A DNA stretch of 64,000 nucleotides from the NCBI RefSeq assembly GCF_000149955.1, contig NC_030994.1, positions 965,904 through 1,029,903 on the forward strand, written 5' to 3'. Positions within the stretch are counted from its first letter, which is position 1; the number at the start of each line of letters is the position of its first letter. Below are positions 32,561 through 44,300 of the stretch, piece by piece. Position numbers and translations under genes: made by a program. Origin of the DNA: Fusarium oxysporum f. sp. lycopersici 4287 (lineage: Eukaryota > Ascomycota > Sordariomycetes > Hypocreales > Nectriaceae). Under the pieces are notes generated by a model. The model worked only from the letters and a program-made list of their open reading frames with translations, did not search any database and had not been told where the DNA came from.

Positions 32561-34943
32561 ATGACAAAGTCAAAGGCTTCATCTCCCGGGTCATCGGCTT
32601 CCGCTTCGGCCACCCGCCGACAACACGCAACTGCCAGGCCGGGAAAGGCCAGGTCTTTGGCTTGTCGACAGTGTCGCGATCGTAAAATTCGCTGTGACGG
32701 TGCACGACCTGTTTGCGATTCGTGTTCGAGACGCGGTCTCTGTGCTGATCAGTGTGTCTATCCTGAGATTGAGCATGAAGGCTCCATCGCTTCGTCGCGG
32801 AGGTGAGTTTGAGCCACAATCATCATCGTCAGACCATATAGATAAGATACTAAACTGAATGATAGCTACATCCGTGCTCTCCAGAAGCGAGTGCAGGAGC
32901 TTGAGGAGAAGGAGAAGCAGCTAGTAAGTCTTTTTATACCAAGTACCTTACTCATATTCCCCACGCTCAGGACATTCACTCATACGCCCTCTAGGAATTA
33001 GTAGCTCACGGCCACAATGCTTTCGTCGCTACGACGCCTGCACATGAGGAATGGAGAAAACTATCTACTTCGCCCAGTGTTGTGTCTGAGCGTATAGCGA
33101 GACCTCCAAGACATGTTGATCATGCTCTTCCTCCAATTCATACCGACTCTGGCTATTCTTTGCCCAGCTTCTCTTCCAGAGCTGGTTCACTACCAGTAGT
33201 TCATGAACCAGCCAGCTACTACTCGCGCCCGCATCATCTTATGGGAGCTAGTCCACCATTGACCGATGATCTCGAAGATGCTGCTCCAGCCAAGCCTTCA
33301 TCTTTCGGCTCCTATTCTTCCAACGTCAAGGCAGCTTTGATGCTCCAGAAGATCACCCTTCCTCCAGCAGACCTCATGGATGAGTTATTAGCAGAGTATT
33401 TCAACATTGACTGGATCACCATGCCTGTTATCCATCGACCATCCTTCTACCAACGATATCATCGCCTCATCGCTGTTGCAAACTCTCGCTACCGCCGTGA
33501 CATACCCCTCGAGGAAGCCACCGAACTCGCAGCCACCTACTCTCTCCTTTTAGGAATGCTAGCCATTGGCCAGCTTGCCAAAACCTCGATTACAGAATCC
33601 GTCGAGTCGCACGCATCTCACGCCTTCGAATTTCACCAGCAAGCCAAGACTCTTCTCCTCGTCGATCTACTATCCGTGTCATCTCTTCCCGTCGTCCAGG
33701 CTTTGATTGTTCATGCTCGGTTCTTGCGACGAGCAGGTGCGGTTCAGGAGACTTGGATGTTGACTGGCATGGCTCTTCGACTTGCAGAAGGTCTCATGCT
33801 TCATGTTGATCTCCCGGGAAAGGCACAGGCTGAACGCGAGGAACGGAGAAGGGCGTGGTGTGCTTGTGCTCTGCTTGTCAGGATGCAGAATTCCCCTGGA
33901 AGCCAGACAAACCCAACATTTGGCACATTGCCTCAGGAAATCGACGACGAGTATCTTGAGGCCTTCCCTCACAACCCCGACCGAGTTCAACCTTGCGATA
34001 CCCCTTCACGACTGTCTTTCTTCAACCAAACCTTGAAACTGTACGACGATATTCTTCAGCCTATTCAAGACTCTGTCAACCACGACACGGAGTCTGTTAG
34101 AGAACCAGTCTCTAATATTCTATCCGATGCACTGAAGTTGGATTGTGATTTGGAAGAATGGCATGCTGCTATACCTGAGCATCTGCGCGTCAAGTTCCCC
34201 TGTACACAGCCCGAGGCAGTTTTCCGCCGCCAAGCTACTCTGTTGCGCATGAGGTATGTTGATCAACTCCATGTCGAGACGTGAGAAGCTAACAAATTAT
34301 AGATATCTTGAGACCAAGGCATTGATCCCCCGAGTAGCGATCATGAAGCTTATAAGCAGCAACGCAACACAGCCAACTTCGATAATGGCAAAATCAATGC
34401 TCGCAGGACTATTCGAGTCGTGTTATGCTGCAAGCGTGGAGCTGGAAGATATCATGGCCCGCGAGAGGAGATTGGTGACTTTTGATGGTCCTCCCGAGAG
34501 TCATTCTGCTATTGGTAAGTCAAGACATCTTTCTACTACAATATTTATTCTAACTCTCATCAGTTCTTAGCATAATTGGCATGACTCTCTCCGTCTTAGT
34601 CCAACATCCTCTCTTCAGAGACATAATCACCAACCCCGCCCCTGTGACCGAGGAAGCCACACGATGCCTCACAACAGCCAAGCAATACACAACTTCAACA
34701 CACCCGCTCGCCGAGCGTTTTGTTCATACTCTCGAGTCCGCCTTACATCCTCCATCTCGATGTGTTTCTCCCCGCGGCGTCTTGGACCCTGCCCTTGAAC
34801 CCAAAACTGTTGGGCCTGTGCTGTCGAATTTGACAGAAGCTCCTGGGGCTGTGGAGATGGCTCTGCTTGAGGCTTGGTATATGAGGAGGCAGGATCTCGC
34901 ATCTTGCGGTATCCCTGTTACGGAAATTGTTTCTTTGTGGTGA
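32561..34943 (+). CDS. Zn2Cys6 fungal transcription factor
   Basis: There are five exons (32561-32802, 32866-32923, 32995-34253, 34303-34514, 34564-34943), giving 716 residues. All introns have GT..AG borders and keep frame. The binuclear zinc cluster is at 35-65 (ACRQCRDRKIRCDGARPVC, then DSCSRRGLCADQCVYP), preceded by a basic Ser/Ala-rich arm. It carries a seventh cysteine (Cys61). A short coiled coil follows (YIRALQKRVQELEEKEKQL), probably for dimerisation. The middle homology region has the fungal_trans pattern (FNIDWITMPVIHRPSF, then YSLLLGMLAIGQ, then TGMALRLAEGLMLHVD). The target genes cannot be told. An in-frame ATG at 32129 would lengthen the N-terminus, but the uORF-like ATG at 32343 and the lack of family residues favour 32561. 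Confidence 0.9.
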
Positions 34944-35952
34944 TTAGTTATATTTACAGATATATATGGGATTGGAAAAGGAATAGGCGTTTTTATCTAG
35001 CTAGCGAGATACCCCAGCATGAATTAATGGAATGACTGTTATATTGAGTCTCGATACAATTGTCTTTGGTGTTCTGTTCTTGTTGTGGCTGCCTCTGGTG
35101 GCCGTGGCCAACAGGCCGATATATATGGCCGGTGCGACTTTTCCAGGAACTGCGCATTTCAAGGGTTTTCGGTCTACCCCAGGGGCATTCTATGTAAGGA
35201 AATAATTGTATGTGCCTCCATAGATCACATCACAACAACCCTGCTAGCCAGGAGCTGAGACATCATGTTATGCAGTTGGTCGACATTTTACAAGGGTCAA
35301 CCAACAACTTGAGAAAAGAGACAACAGAAAGAGGAATACGGGCCCGTTTTCTGGAGATGAAACTCCACCACAATAGCAGGGCGCAGCAGATCACCATATA
35401 ACAGAAGACAAAAACTGTTGAATTTGGAGACCAGATCTGATAGGTACCTACAAGGCAGAATCTCAGTCTCAATTGGTTCAGATTCGCACATTAATTTAGG
35501 CTGGTGTTTCGGTGAATGCAGCATCCCGCTTCAAGTCCATTTATGCCTGGTCTCAAGGCCGCAGATTGCGCCATCACATTCAATGGCATGGATAAGGTAG
35601 AAGTAGCATAGCCTTCTAAAGGCTCCTTAACTGTATTAAATAGAAATATAGAAATAGCTGGGCCTTGGTGCAGGGCCTGTAGTGAGGTGACGGCCACTCA
35701 CGACTAGCAGCCACTGCAAGTAACCGACAGTCCCTGGATTCCTGTCCGTGAGTGATTCGCAGGCAAAGGTGTACTCAAGCGTATAAATTCTCTTCTCTCC
35801 CCTGGCTAATTTGTTTTCCTTCTCCTTCTTCTTCTTCTTCTTCTTCTTCCATCGTCAAATCCATACGGCGATATATCTCTCCTCATCCCAAGCCATCGAC
35901 ACGTCAAGCGACATACAAGAGATACTCTTCCGAAGTACTTCATTTTGTCACG
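34944..35952. other. Intergenic region upstream of the dynamin-like gene
   Basis: No gene is seen. It ends in a CT-rich leader with a (CTT)n run at about 35820-35850. A TATA-like GTATAAAT lies near 35779-35786, about 170 bp before the ATG at 35953. Confidence 0.45.
35820..35850 (+). repeat. (CTT)n microsatellite in the 5' leader
   Basis: It is a run of about eight CTT/TTC units, about 100 bp before the ATG of the dynamin-like gene. It is simple-sequence DNA in a pyrimidine-rich leader. Confidence 0.85.
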
Positions 35953-38322
35953 ATGACTACCGCTAAGGCAGTCAAGTCCGAGCAAGGGCTCGGCAATCGA
36001 GCCCTCTTGGACAAGATGGACAAGCTGCGAGAGCTAGGCATCTCCAACATGGTGCCTCTCCCTCAGGTATGTCTCCTATATCATCTCGCGCCAGATACTC
36101 TCAGCTAACGCTCATATAGATGGTTGTCGTTGGTGACCAGAGTGCTGGAAAGTCGAGTGTACTCGAGTCTCTCACTGGCTTTCATTTCCCTCGCTCCGTG
36201 ACTCTCTGCACTCGCCATGCAACAGAGATCATCTGTCGTCGTGAGGAAACGGAGAGCATCGTTGTCTCTATCCATGCTGTCGATGCAGATGAAGAGCAAG
36301 CAAAGGCATTTCATCGCACTGCCACGAACCTCGATGCCGAGGAGTTTGCCCAGATCTTCAAAGATGTAAGTAACATATTCTCATCACTTATCGCATCGCC
36401 TAACGTAGTATTGATAGGCTGCCAAAGTTATGGGTATCAAGTCAGAGTCTGGTGATGGCTCTACTGGCTCTGCCTTCAGTCGCGATGTTCTCCGCGTCGA
36501 GATCAGTGGCCCCAACGAAGATCACTTGACCGTCATCGATGTTCCCGGAATGTTTGAGAACGTCACTCCTGGCGTCACTACCAAGGAGGATATTGAGCTC
36601 GTCAAGAACATGGTGCAAAAGTACATCCAAGAGTCACGCACTATCATCCTCGCTGTCGTCCCTTGTAACGGCGACATCGCGAACCAAAAGATTCTCACTT
36701 ACGCAAAGGAAGTTGATCCTGAGGGTAAGCGAACTCTCGGTGTTCTCACAAAGCCTGACTTGGCTGTCGAGGAGGCTACGAAGGCTGTTGTGGTGGACCT
36801 CGTTCGTGGAAAGCGAAGAGATCTTCAGCTTGGATACTGCGTTGTGAAGAACCGAAGTGCCGATGACAGTTCTTCCAGTGCTGAGGAGCGAACTCGCGCT
36901 GAGAAGGAGTTTTTCTCCAGGGCGCCTTGGACTAAGCTATCCCCTGACAGACTTGGTATCCCGGCGCTCAAGGTCCGTGTTCAACAGCTCCTCATGGACC
37001 GAACCAAGAGCGAGTTCCCCAAGGTTCGTGGGGACCTTGCGACTATTCTCAAAGAAACTGAAACACTTCTCAAAGACATGGGTCAGTCACGCAGCACTAC
37101 TGAGCAGCAGCGTATCTATATCGGACAGATTGCTGCTCAGTTCACTCGTATCAAGCACTGTGGTCTTGATGGACAGTACAGCCGCGAGAATCTCTTCGAC
37201 ACTGGCACAGATCTAAAGCTCATTACCCGAATTCGCGAAATCAATGAGGAGTTCGCGAAGTCTGTCTATGACTGGGGCGAGACACGAAAGTTCCATCGTC
37301 CTAGCGACAAAGAGGTGACCCCAGCCCCTAGCGAGGAAGACGAAGCCTCAGAGGAAGCAAAGGCCGAGCCTACCGACGATCGTTGTGGTTTGTACCGCCG
37401 TGGTATCTCTTTTGACATCCCTGCTTTGGGAGAACAAGAGCTGGAGGATGGCGTTCTTCATGATGCATTCGAGTGGCCGGAGCCGAACGAAGAGGATATC
37501 ATGCAGTATATTGAGAGGGAGTGGCTTTCTTCCCGTGCTTATGAACTCGGCACTGTAAGTATTGTCTTTTCCTGCCGCTTGCCTGGATGAATGTTCTGAC
37601 TTGTCTCTTAGTTCGGTGGTGAGATGCTACCCAAGAACTTCAAAGAGCAATCCAAGAAGTGGTCTGGCATGGCCCGAGCCCATATCGCCAATGCCATTCT
37701 CATCGTGCATCACTTTATCAGCAAGGTCCTTGACAGCTGCTGTCCCGACCCGGTTATTCGCGAAGAACTCTGGAATTTCCTCGTCGATGACCTGCAGACT
37801 CGGTACAAGCGTGCAGTTAACCACACCGAATTCCTCTTGAAGGTCGAGTTCGAAGGCCGCAGCATCACCTACAACCCCTCTTTTGGCAACAACCTAGCTG
37901 AGAATAGATCAAAAGGGGAAGATCTGGGTGAGCTGGTCGAGAAGACTACACAAACTGCCTTGCAACTGTGTTACGAAACAAATATTGAAGTTGCCAAACA
38001 TGTTCGTAACGCTGTCGAGGGTAGACCCAACCCTACCAACCTGGCCACCATCTGCCAGGACATTCACGATGTTCTTTTGACCTACTATGACATCGCCCGC
38101 AGTCGCTTCGTCGATGTTGTCTGCCGACAAGTCATCGACTTCTTTCTCCTCGACGACACCGATGGCCCCCTCACCGTTCTGTCCGACCAAGTCGTGTTCC
38201 ACATGACACCTGAGCAGCTCGAGGCTATTGCCGGCGAAGATATGCTCAGTCGAGATCGTCGTGAGAAGTTGACCCGTGATGTGGCCAACTTGAAGGAAGC
38301 GCTCAAGATTCTCCGTGGATGA
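35953..38322 (+). CDS. Mx/dynamin-like large GTPase
   Basis: There are four exons (35953-36066, 36120-36365, 36418-37554, 37612-38322), giving 735 residues. The GTPase domain has G1 GDQSAGKSS (43-51), the switch-I region RSVTLCTRHATE, G3 DVPG (161-164) and G4 TKPD (231-234). A helical stalk follows, with a charged, Glu-rich insertion (about 400-420, SEEDEASEEAKAEP). A GED-like C-terminus ends LTRDVANLKEALKILRG. There is no PH domain, no proline-rich domain and no TM. This is the layout of the Mx-like fungal dynamins often found beside or among HET-type genes, not of Vps1 or Dnm1. It may act in membrane remodelling. Intron positions early in the GTPase domain are well supported by restored motif continuity. 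Confidence 0.92.
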
Positions 38323-38848
38323 CCTTTTGGTAGACTAGACAAAGTTATTGGTCTTTCATTGTGTCTGAGAAGGGTTAGGGGGGGGGGGTAGACCGCCTTG
38401 TTAGACTTCGAGAGAATTGGGATAGTATTGAGGTTCTCATAGATGGTCTGGCAGAAGAAGTCTTTTGTAAGAAGCTTGTAATAATAGACTGTGAAATCGA
38501 GCATCAGCCTTGTTAGCATGAAGTACCAGTTGCCGTTTCCATACGTATCCTCGTAGACTCGTTGATAATTGACAAGCACGGTATCGTAAGCTTTAGAAGT
38601 TTCACAATCATCATCCATACTCAGTTGGATTGTCAAAGTCTGCAGCTCATAAATTGGGGATTCTTTGTATTCGTTATTCATTCGTACAAGTTGCGAAGCA
38701 CTTCTGCTCCCAAGCCTCCAAATGTCGATGTTCAACTCGACAACTATGCAAAAACAAACATCTAAGGTATCATAGTCTAAATTTCATTATTCCACCAACG
38801 CCAGAGATATGCGAATCATGCGAACGACACCAATTTTGTCAATCCAGG
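38323..38848. other. Convergent 3' region between the dynamin-like and phosphate transporter genes
   Basis: The stretch has a run of ten G (about 38380-38390). A minus-strand open frame begins near 38735 and runs on to 38085, antisense to the dynamin-like gene. Its first 110 residues look protein-like but match no family I know, so no gene is called. Confidence 0.35.
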
Positions 38849-41327
38849 TCATTTCGTCAAGAGACTTCCAACATCCTGCAGCTGGACCGAGTTCAACAGC
38901 GGAGGTGGTCCTCCTCTATCTATCCGTCCCCAGCCAGCTCCCCAAGTCGGCGGTGGCTGTGGAGGAGTAGACGAAGATGCAGGGGGGCCTGCTGGGAAGA
39001 TTTCATCCTCTCCTGTACCAGAGCTTCGAGTGCTCAAAGCGATATCTGTACCGCTGCTCGACTTGGCCTTGCGGTGTCTTCTCCAGATGCGAGGTTTTCG
39101 AAGTCGGGATGTCTCCGCCATGAGTTCCGGTGAGGTCATGATACCAACACGGTCACTCTTTCGGAAGTGACTCATTCTGGATCTAGGATACGAGAATCCT
39201 GCGGGTTGACCACCGACAAAGGGGTTCCAAGCCCTGAGCTTTGGTGACCCAAGACTGATACTACCATTGCATCCAGAATTGTAGCTTGTGCGGGGTTCTC
39301 CAGAAAGCTCCTCCAAAGTCATGCCCTTGGTCTCAGGAATCAACAAGGACACCAGAGTACCAAACAACATGAAAAGGGCAAAGAGTTGGAGCAGTCGGTG
39401 CATGTTTGGTGAACAATCGGTGCCTTTACAACTCTCGGGGGATCCCTGTCGCACCATAGGGATGCTGATGCCCTGCGCAATAATTGCGCCTATTTTGCCC
39501 ATGGCAGCCGAGATGCCATGGCCGGTCGATCGATATCGGGTAGGGAAACATTCGCCAGGAACGATGAAAGTAGTCGTGTTAGGGCCAGCATTGAAGAGAA
39601 ACTGGCCTACAATATAGAGCGCAAGCAAACCCCCCTGTGACAGGCTCTTGTAAGCAAAGCCGAGGATACAGAAGATAATGGTGAGCAGAAGAAATCCGAA
39701 AACCTGTAACGGCTTGCGGCCAAAGGTGTCGACGCTAAGAATGGCAGTCCAGTAGCCAGGAAGCGATCCAGCACATGTCAAAATGATCATTCCGACAGCT
39801 TGGTTGTGAAGCTTTTCAAAAAGGGAGTTGCCAGCACCGTAGCCCACAGCTTGAAGGACAAAGGTATTATTAAGGCCAAGACCATAGAAAGCGAGGTCCT
39901 TTATAGAAGTTAGCAGGAGTTAAGCAATGTCTGACAATAGCACTTACCAAAAAGAACCAGGACAAGGTTGTGCCTAATAGCATCTTGAAATTGGCCCATT
40001 GGCGGAAGAAGGAAATAAGATCAGACCAGGAAGCACGAGGGACGTCAAGGCTACGTCCAGCTACGCGCTTACTCCTGACTTGATGAACAACGTCAAAGGA
40101 ACCCTTAGACTTGCTGGCAACGTATGCTTTAATGTCGGCATCGGCTTTCTCGACGTCGTGCTCAACATCAAAGGTATATCGAGGGGTTTCCGGGATAGTG
40201 ATACGGTAATAGAGGGCGGCACAAGCAGGTATGGCACCCACTCCAACAATAATTCGCCATGCTCGGTCAGCGGCCAATCGACACTCGAAACCGCATTGGC
40301 TTTCATCAGCAGCACCGATAAAAGCGTCCTTGAAAGCAACAGTAGTGATTAGGGCAACAATAGCAGCTGCGAGCTGTCCAAGTCCCTGCATAGAGAAGAC
40401 AGCAGCAACCATAGCGCCGCGCCACCTTGTCGGAGCGAACCTAGCGGGATCTCAGTCAGCTTGAATTGATCAGGGCGTATCAGGGCGATTGGTATGAACT
40501 AAACCCCAGCCACAAAGTCTGAGTGGCAACATGACAGCGAGGACACTTACTCGGAGGTAATGACACTTGAGAGCGGGTAGTCGCCGCCAATTCCAATACC
40601 CTGGATATAGTCAGGAAATGCTGCGAAACGTAAAATTTTTGCCGACTTACCATGATGATGCGCCAAAAGATTAGGAGACCTGTCGATCCCATTGCAGGGC
40701 TAGAGGAGATGAGAGCGCAGCAAAGCGTCGCTAGGATGATAATACCCAATTCGACACCATACATACGGCGGCGGCCAAAACCACTATTTGAGTTGTCAGC
40801 ACATTCATGTCCAAGATATGATCAAGTTAGTCGGTGTAGACAGGTGGTACTAACTCTGCTAGCCATCCAAAGACGATCATTCCCACTACGATTCCAGCAC
40901 TCGTAGAGGCTTTGAAAGCCTGGTTAACTCGGTCAGGTAGGTACCCATCATTGCCACTGAAGCCGTTCTGAGGATTAGGGTCACCCCAAAAGACAACTCC
41001 AAGTAGTATCGTGATGAGGTTGATGGCAAAAATATCGTAAGAGTCAAGGAAGAAACCAACACCTGCCACTAATACGGCTCGGACGTCTAATTTGGTCAGC
41101 ATGAGCTTCAACAATAACCGGTGAGAAAAAGCTCTGAATCACATACGGTATGCACCAAAGGGGACTTTATCAATCTCAGATAAAGCAAGGCGGCGGCGAA
41201 GATTTGGGTCGGGGATGTGAGAGAAGTCGTTGAAGAAGTTGTGAAAAGCGTTATTACCACCCCAAGTGCGATCCTGCTGAGAGCCTGATGCCGGGGGAGG
41301 CAGCATGTCTTCGTCGTAGTCTGGCAT
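38849..41327 (-). CDS. Inorganic phosphate:H+ symporter, Pho84 type (MFS)
   Basis: There are six exons (41147-41327, 40855-41086, 40651-40783, 40551-40600, 39948-40440, 38849-39898), giving 712 residues. The PHS family signature is seen as GIGIGGDYPLSSVITSE (183-199). It comes with AGVGFFLDSYDIFAINL in helix 1, FGRRRMYG in the loop 2-3 motif, PETPRYTFDVE before the central loop and NAGPNTTTFIVPGECFPTRYRSTGHG in the second half. Twelve helices fit the length. It takes up phosphate at the plasma membrane. The C-terminal tail after PETKGMTLEELSGE is about 140 residues longer than in typical Pho84 and is Pro/Ser/Arg-rich (TPPQPPPTWGAGWG). The start at 41327 is the first ATG, in an AAAATG context. 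Splices are supported by uninterrupted family motifs across each join. Confidence 0.93.
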
Positions 41328-44300
41328 TTTCAAGTTGAAGGCGAGTAAATATCAGGAGCGATGATATCCGTAATCGACGACATGGGTTGTTCTGTATGGG
41401 GACGCTTCGGGATGAGTTTCGCGATACCGATCTCCACCTCTTCGGGTGCTGCTCCGTTAAGAGATCAGGAATGCATAGAATCAAGACTCTGAATCTTTGT
41501 GATTTTCGCAGCAATTGATCCAACTCTTACAAGTTATTTCCAGCCCAGTCTGATCAATCCAATACTATCGTCGTTTCCCCAAATTATGGTTCGTGGTTGT
41601 CGAGTCGAGTTGTTCACCTCACTTCGAAGATGATAGCCGCTCAAGGCGATGTTCCAATATGAAGGCCAAAACGTAACTTCCTTCTAATCCAATACCCCCA
41701 AATTAATCGACGATGATTTATCGAGGGCAAGATAGACTTGTTCTACAGTTCAAGTTCGACATCGAATACCATGGATCGGGGTTTCGGTGTAGTTGACCGT
41801 CGGAGTATGCGGGTTCGTAGGTGTCAAGGGGATGCGATAGTTGGTGATGCAGGTAAAGATAAGGCAAGGCCCTAGCAATGTACAGAGAAGAAGAGGTAAT
41901 AGAATGAACAAAATATTACGATCTCACCAACAACAACGACGATAGATGAAATGGGGAAGTGAGAGGATTCCTGACGGGTCCAGACAGTTGGGATTGATAG
42001 AGAATACGGCCGGATATAGCGTGCGAGGCCGTGCTTGTCAAGGCACAGTACCTTCCTTGTAGCGGATGGGGGATGCCCTGGGTGATGGATGGATGGGTGG
42101 TGATTTTGAGGCAGGTGCAATGGTGGAGACGCATCTGCGCACGCCTTCCATAATGGAATCTCCGGCCAAGCCACTGCCCACAGTGGAAGCCGAGGAAGAA
42201 GCAAGATGGAAAGTCCACTGCACACCCACTCGAGTCTCCCCGAACCAGTAAGAGTTGAGCATTGGATGCAGACCACTGAGATGAATGGAACACCAAGTTG
42301 CCCATGCTTTTAGAGAGCCCACAAGGCCCGCCTTGTTCGAAGCAGGTCATTCTGTTAACCACCTCCTCCTTCGAGCATAGTATATGAGTCCATACAGGAA
42401 AAAGGTCCAGCTCTAGAGAAGTCGATAGTCTATCTTGCCCAGGTGAATCTCAGCCCAGGGTTTCATACTCAGCTAGACCCCGTCACTCCAGACTCAAGAG
42501 ACTCCCTTTTCAAGCAGATGCACCCTTGCTCACCCCCTGCAATCCACTAAATCAGCAGAGCCAATTGGAAAGCATCGGAGGTCAGTGGCCAAACTCGCCC
42601 TGGTGGAGAGCATTCGAACCTAACGCCCGCGTCTTACACTGAGATGGCTGCCCCCCACTTGAAAGAACAGGGTCGTTTTTGTAGTGAGTTTTTGGGTGTG
42701 GTGAGACTTGGGATGTCATATACAGAGTCTATTCAATAAGAGGCTTGCATGTCAAAGAGGCTATTTCGTGATTATTATTACGCAGGGACATCTCGACCCT
42801 GGTTCGCTTGACCTTTTTCAACTCCCAAATTTGACGCCGTGTTACAGAAATTAGATGTGATGCACTCCGTCAGACTTGACTTGTCAGACAAGGAAGACCC
42901 CTTGGCCCTTGTTTTTCCAGAACAAATCACTGACAAACCTTGTGCCTAAGGCATCGATCCATGAGGTTTGCTTCTGCTAGGGAGCAAGAAAACTTCTGAC
43001 GTTAGACTAAGGTGCCAAAATAAACTGACCTAAAGGCTTGCTAAGATATACTCACCTTACCTAAGCTTTTTTATCACTTAGAAAAGATGTCGTAAGTTTT
43101 CTTGCCTCCCCTTGCATGGGAAGGCTTCCAGAAGCAATAGAGTCGTTCCATGGGATCCATCATCCGCATCATTCCGCATTGGGCTCACCACTCAATCTCA
43201 CCGCGGTCACTTGGTCGCAGATCTCGCCGAACGGCAACTTTCATGAATTGACTGGCGTTTCTTTCACTTCTATTCACGCCCTTTGATCGACGCGTGTGAT
43301 GGATGACCTGAATTCGTACCATACATCCGAAGGTATCATCACATCGATGACGATGGATTGAAAAGATCGGCAATGTTGTCTGCATCACACTCACACAACA
43401 TCGTTATCGAATTTCCCCTCATCTCGTGTCGAGGCCTATCAACACGTGCAGTCCATCAACAACATGATGACAGGAAAAAGCACCGAAACGGGCGTATTCT
43501 CTGCTTGCTTGTACGTAAACGCTACACATTGTGCAACCCGCCCAGACAAATACAGTGGGTTTATTCCCTTACACAATCGTAAAAGAGCCTACGGACGGCT
43601 TCCGGCATACGACAAGATCACTCCCGACTGGGTCGTGCACGGCTGTCGCATAAAGAAACACGGATAACAGTGTAACACGATAAACGTGACTCTGACTCTG
43701 ACTTATCCATTACTCAATCATGTGAAACGACACCGGGTTTCCTCTTTCTGATTCTCCAAGAGAAAACAAGACAAGGGCCCCATCTTTTGCACGTTACTTT
43801 GTCAGTCAGAGAAACTCCACCATATCAGCTTCGAAAATGCTTCTAGCCGCATTCTCAAGTTTGCCACGGTATGCATGGATCTCAGAAAGAACAATGGCTC
43901 TCGCCTGATATTAACGAAAAGAGTAACGCATTACGGGTCTTGTTGCTCTGTGCCTGGATTTGCTTTGCTAATCCTATCAATCTGCGACGCTTGCCGCTTG
44001 AAACCGTTACCTAAAGAATACCTCTAGGCAATTTGCTACAGATTTTTCTGTTTACTATACACGGTTTCTTGACTCAAGGCCAAGCTAGCCACTCCCTTCA
44101 ACCCCCATCGTTTTCAATTTCATCTCGGTCGAGAATGAATTCCGACCGAATCGGACCAACAAAGGTACAACGCCCGACGCTTATGGATTCTCACCTCGTG
44201 TCACCAGCTTCTCGCTTTGTTGCCTTTTTAACTTCTCAGCTCTTGTTTCGCTTAGAATTTGACAGGGGCCAAGGTTTGGTTCCTCTATCTAATTCAACCA

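Noticed and set aside
42598..42651. A tRNA-like sequence on the minus strand with GGTTCGAAT and ends that can pair
   Set aside because: The T-stem does not pair, the anticodon arm is missing and the span is only 54 nt. It is not a functional tRNA.
43464..43667. A 67-codon plus-strand frame in the second gene-poor block
   Set aside because: It shows no family resemblance, weak codon bias and no nearby promoter or splice pattern.
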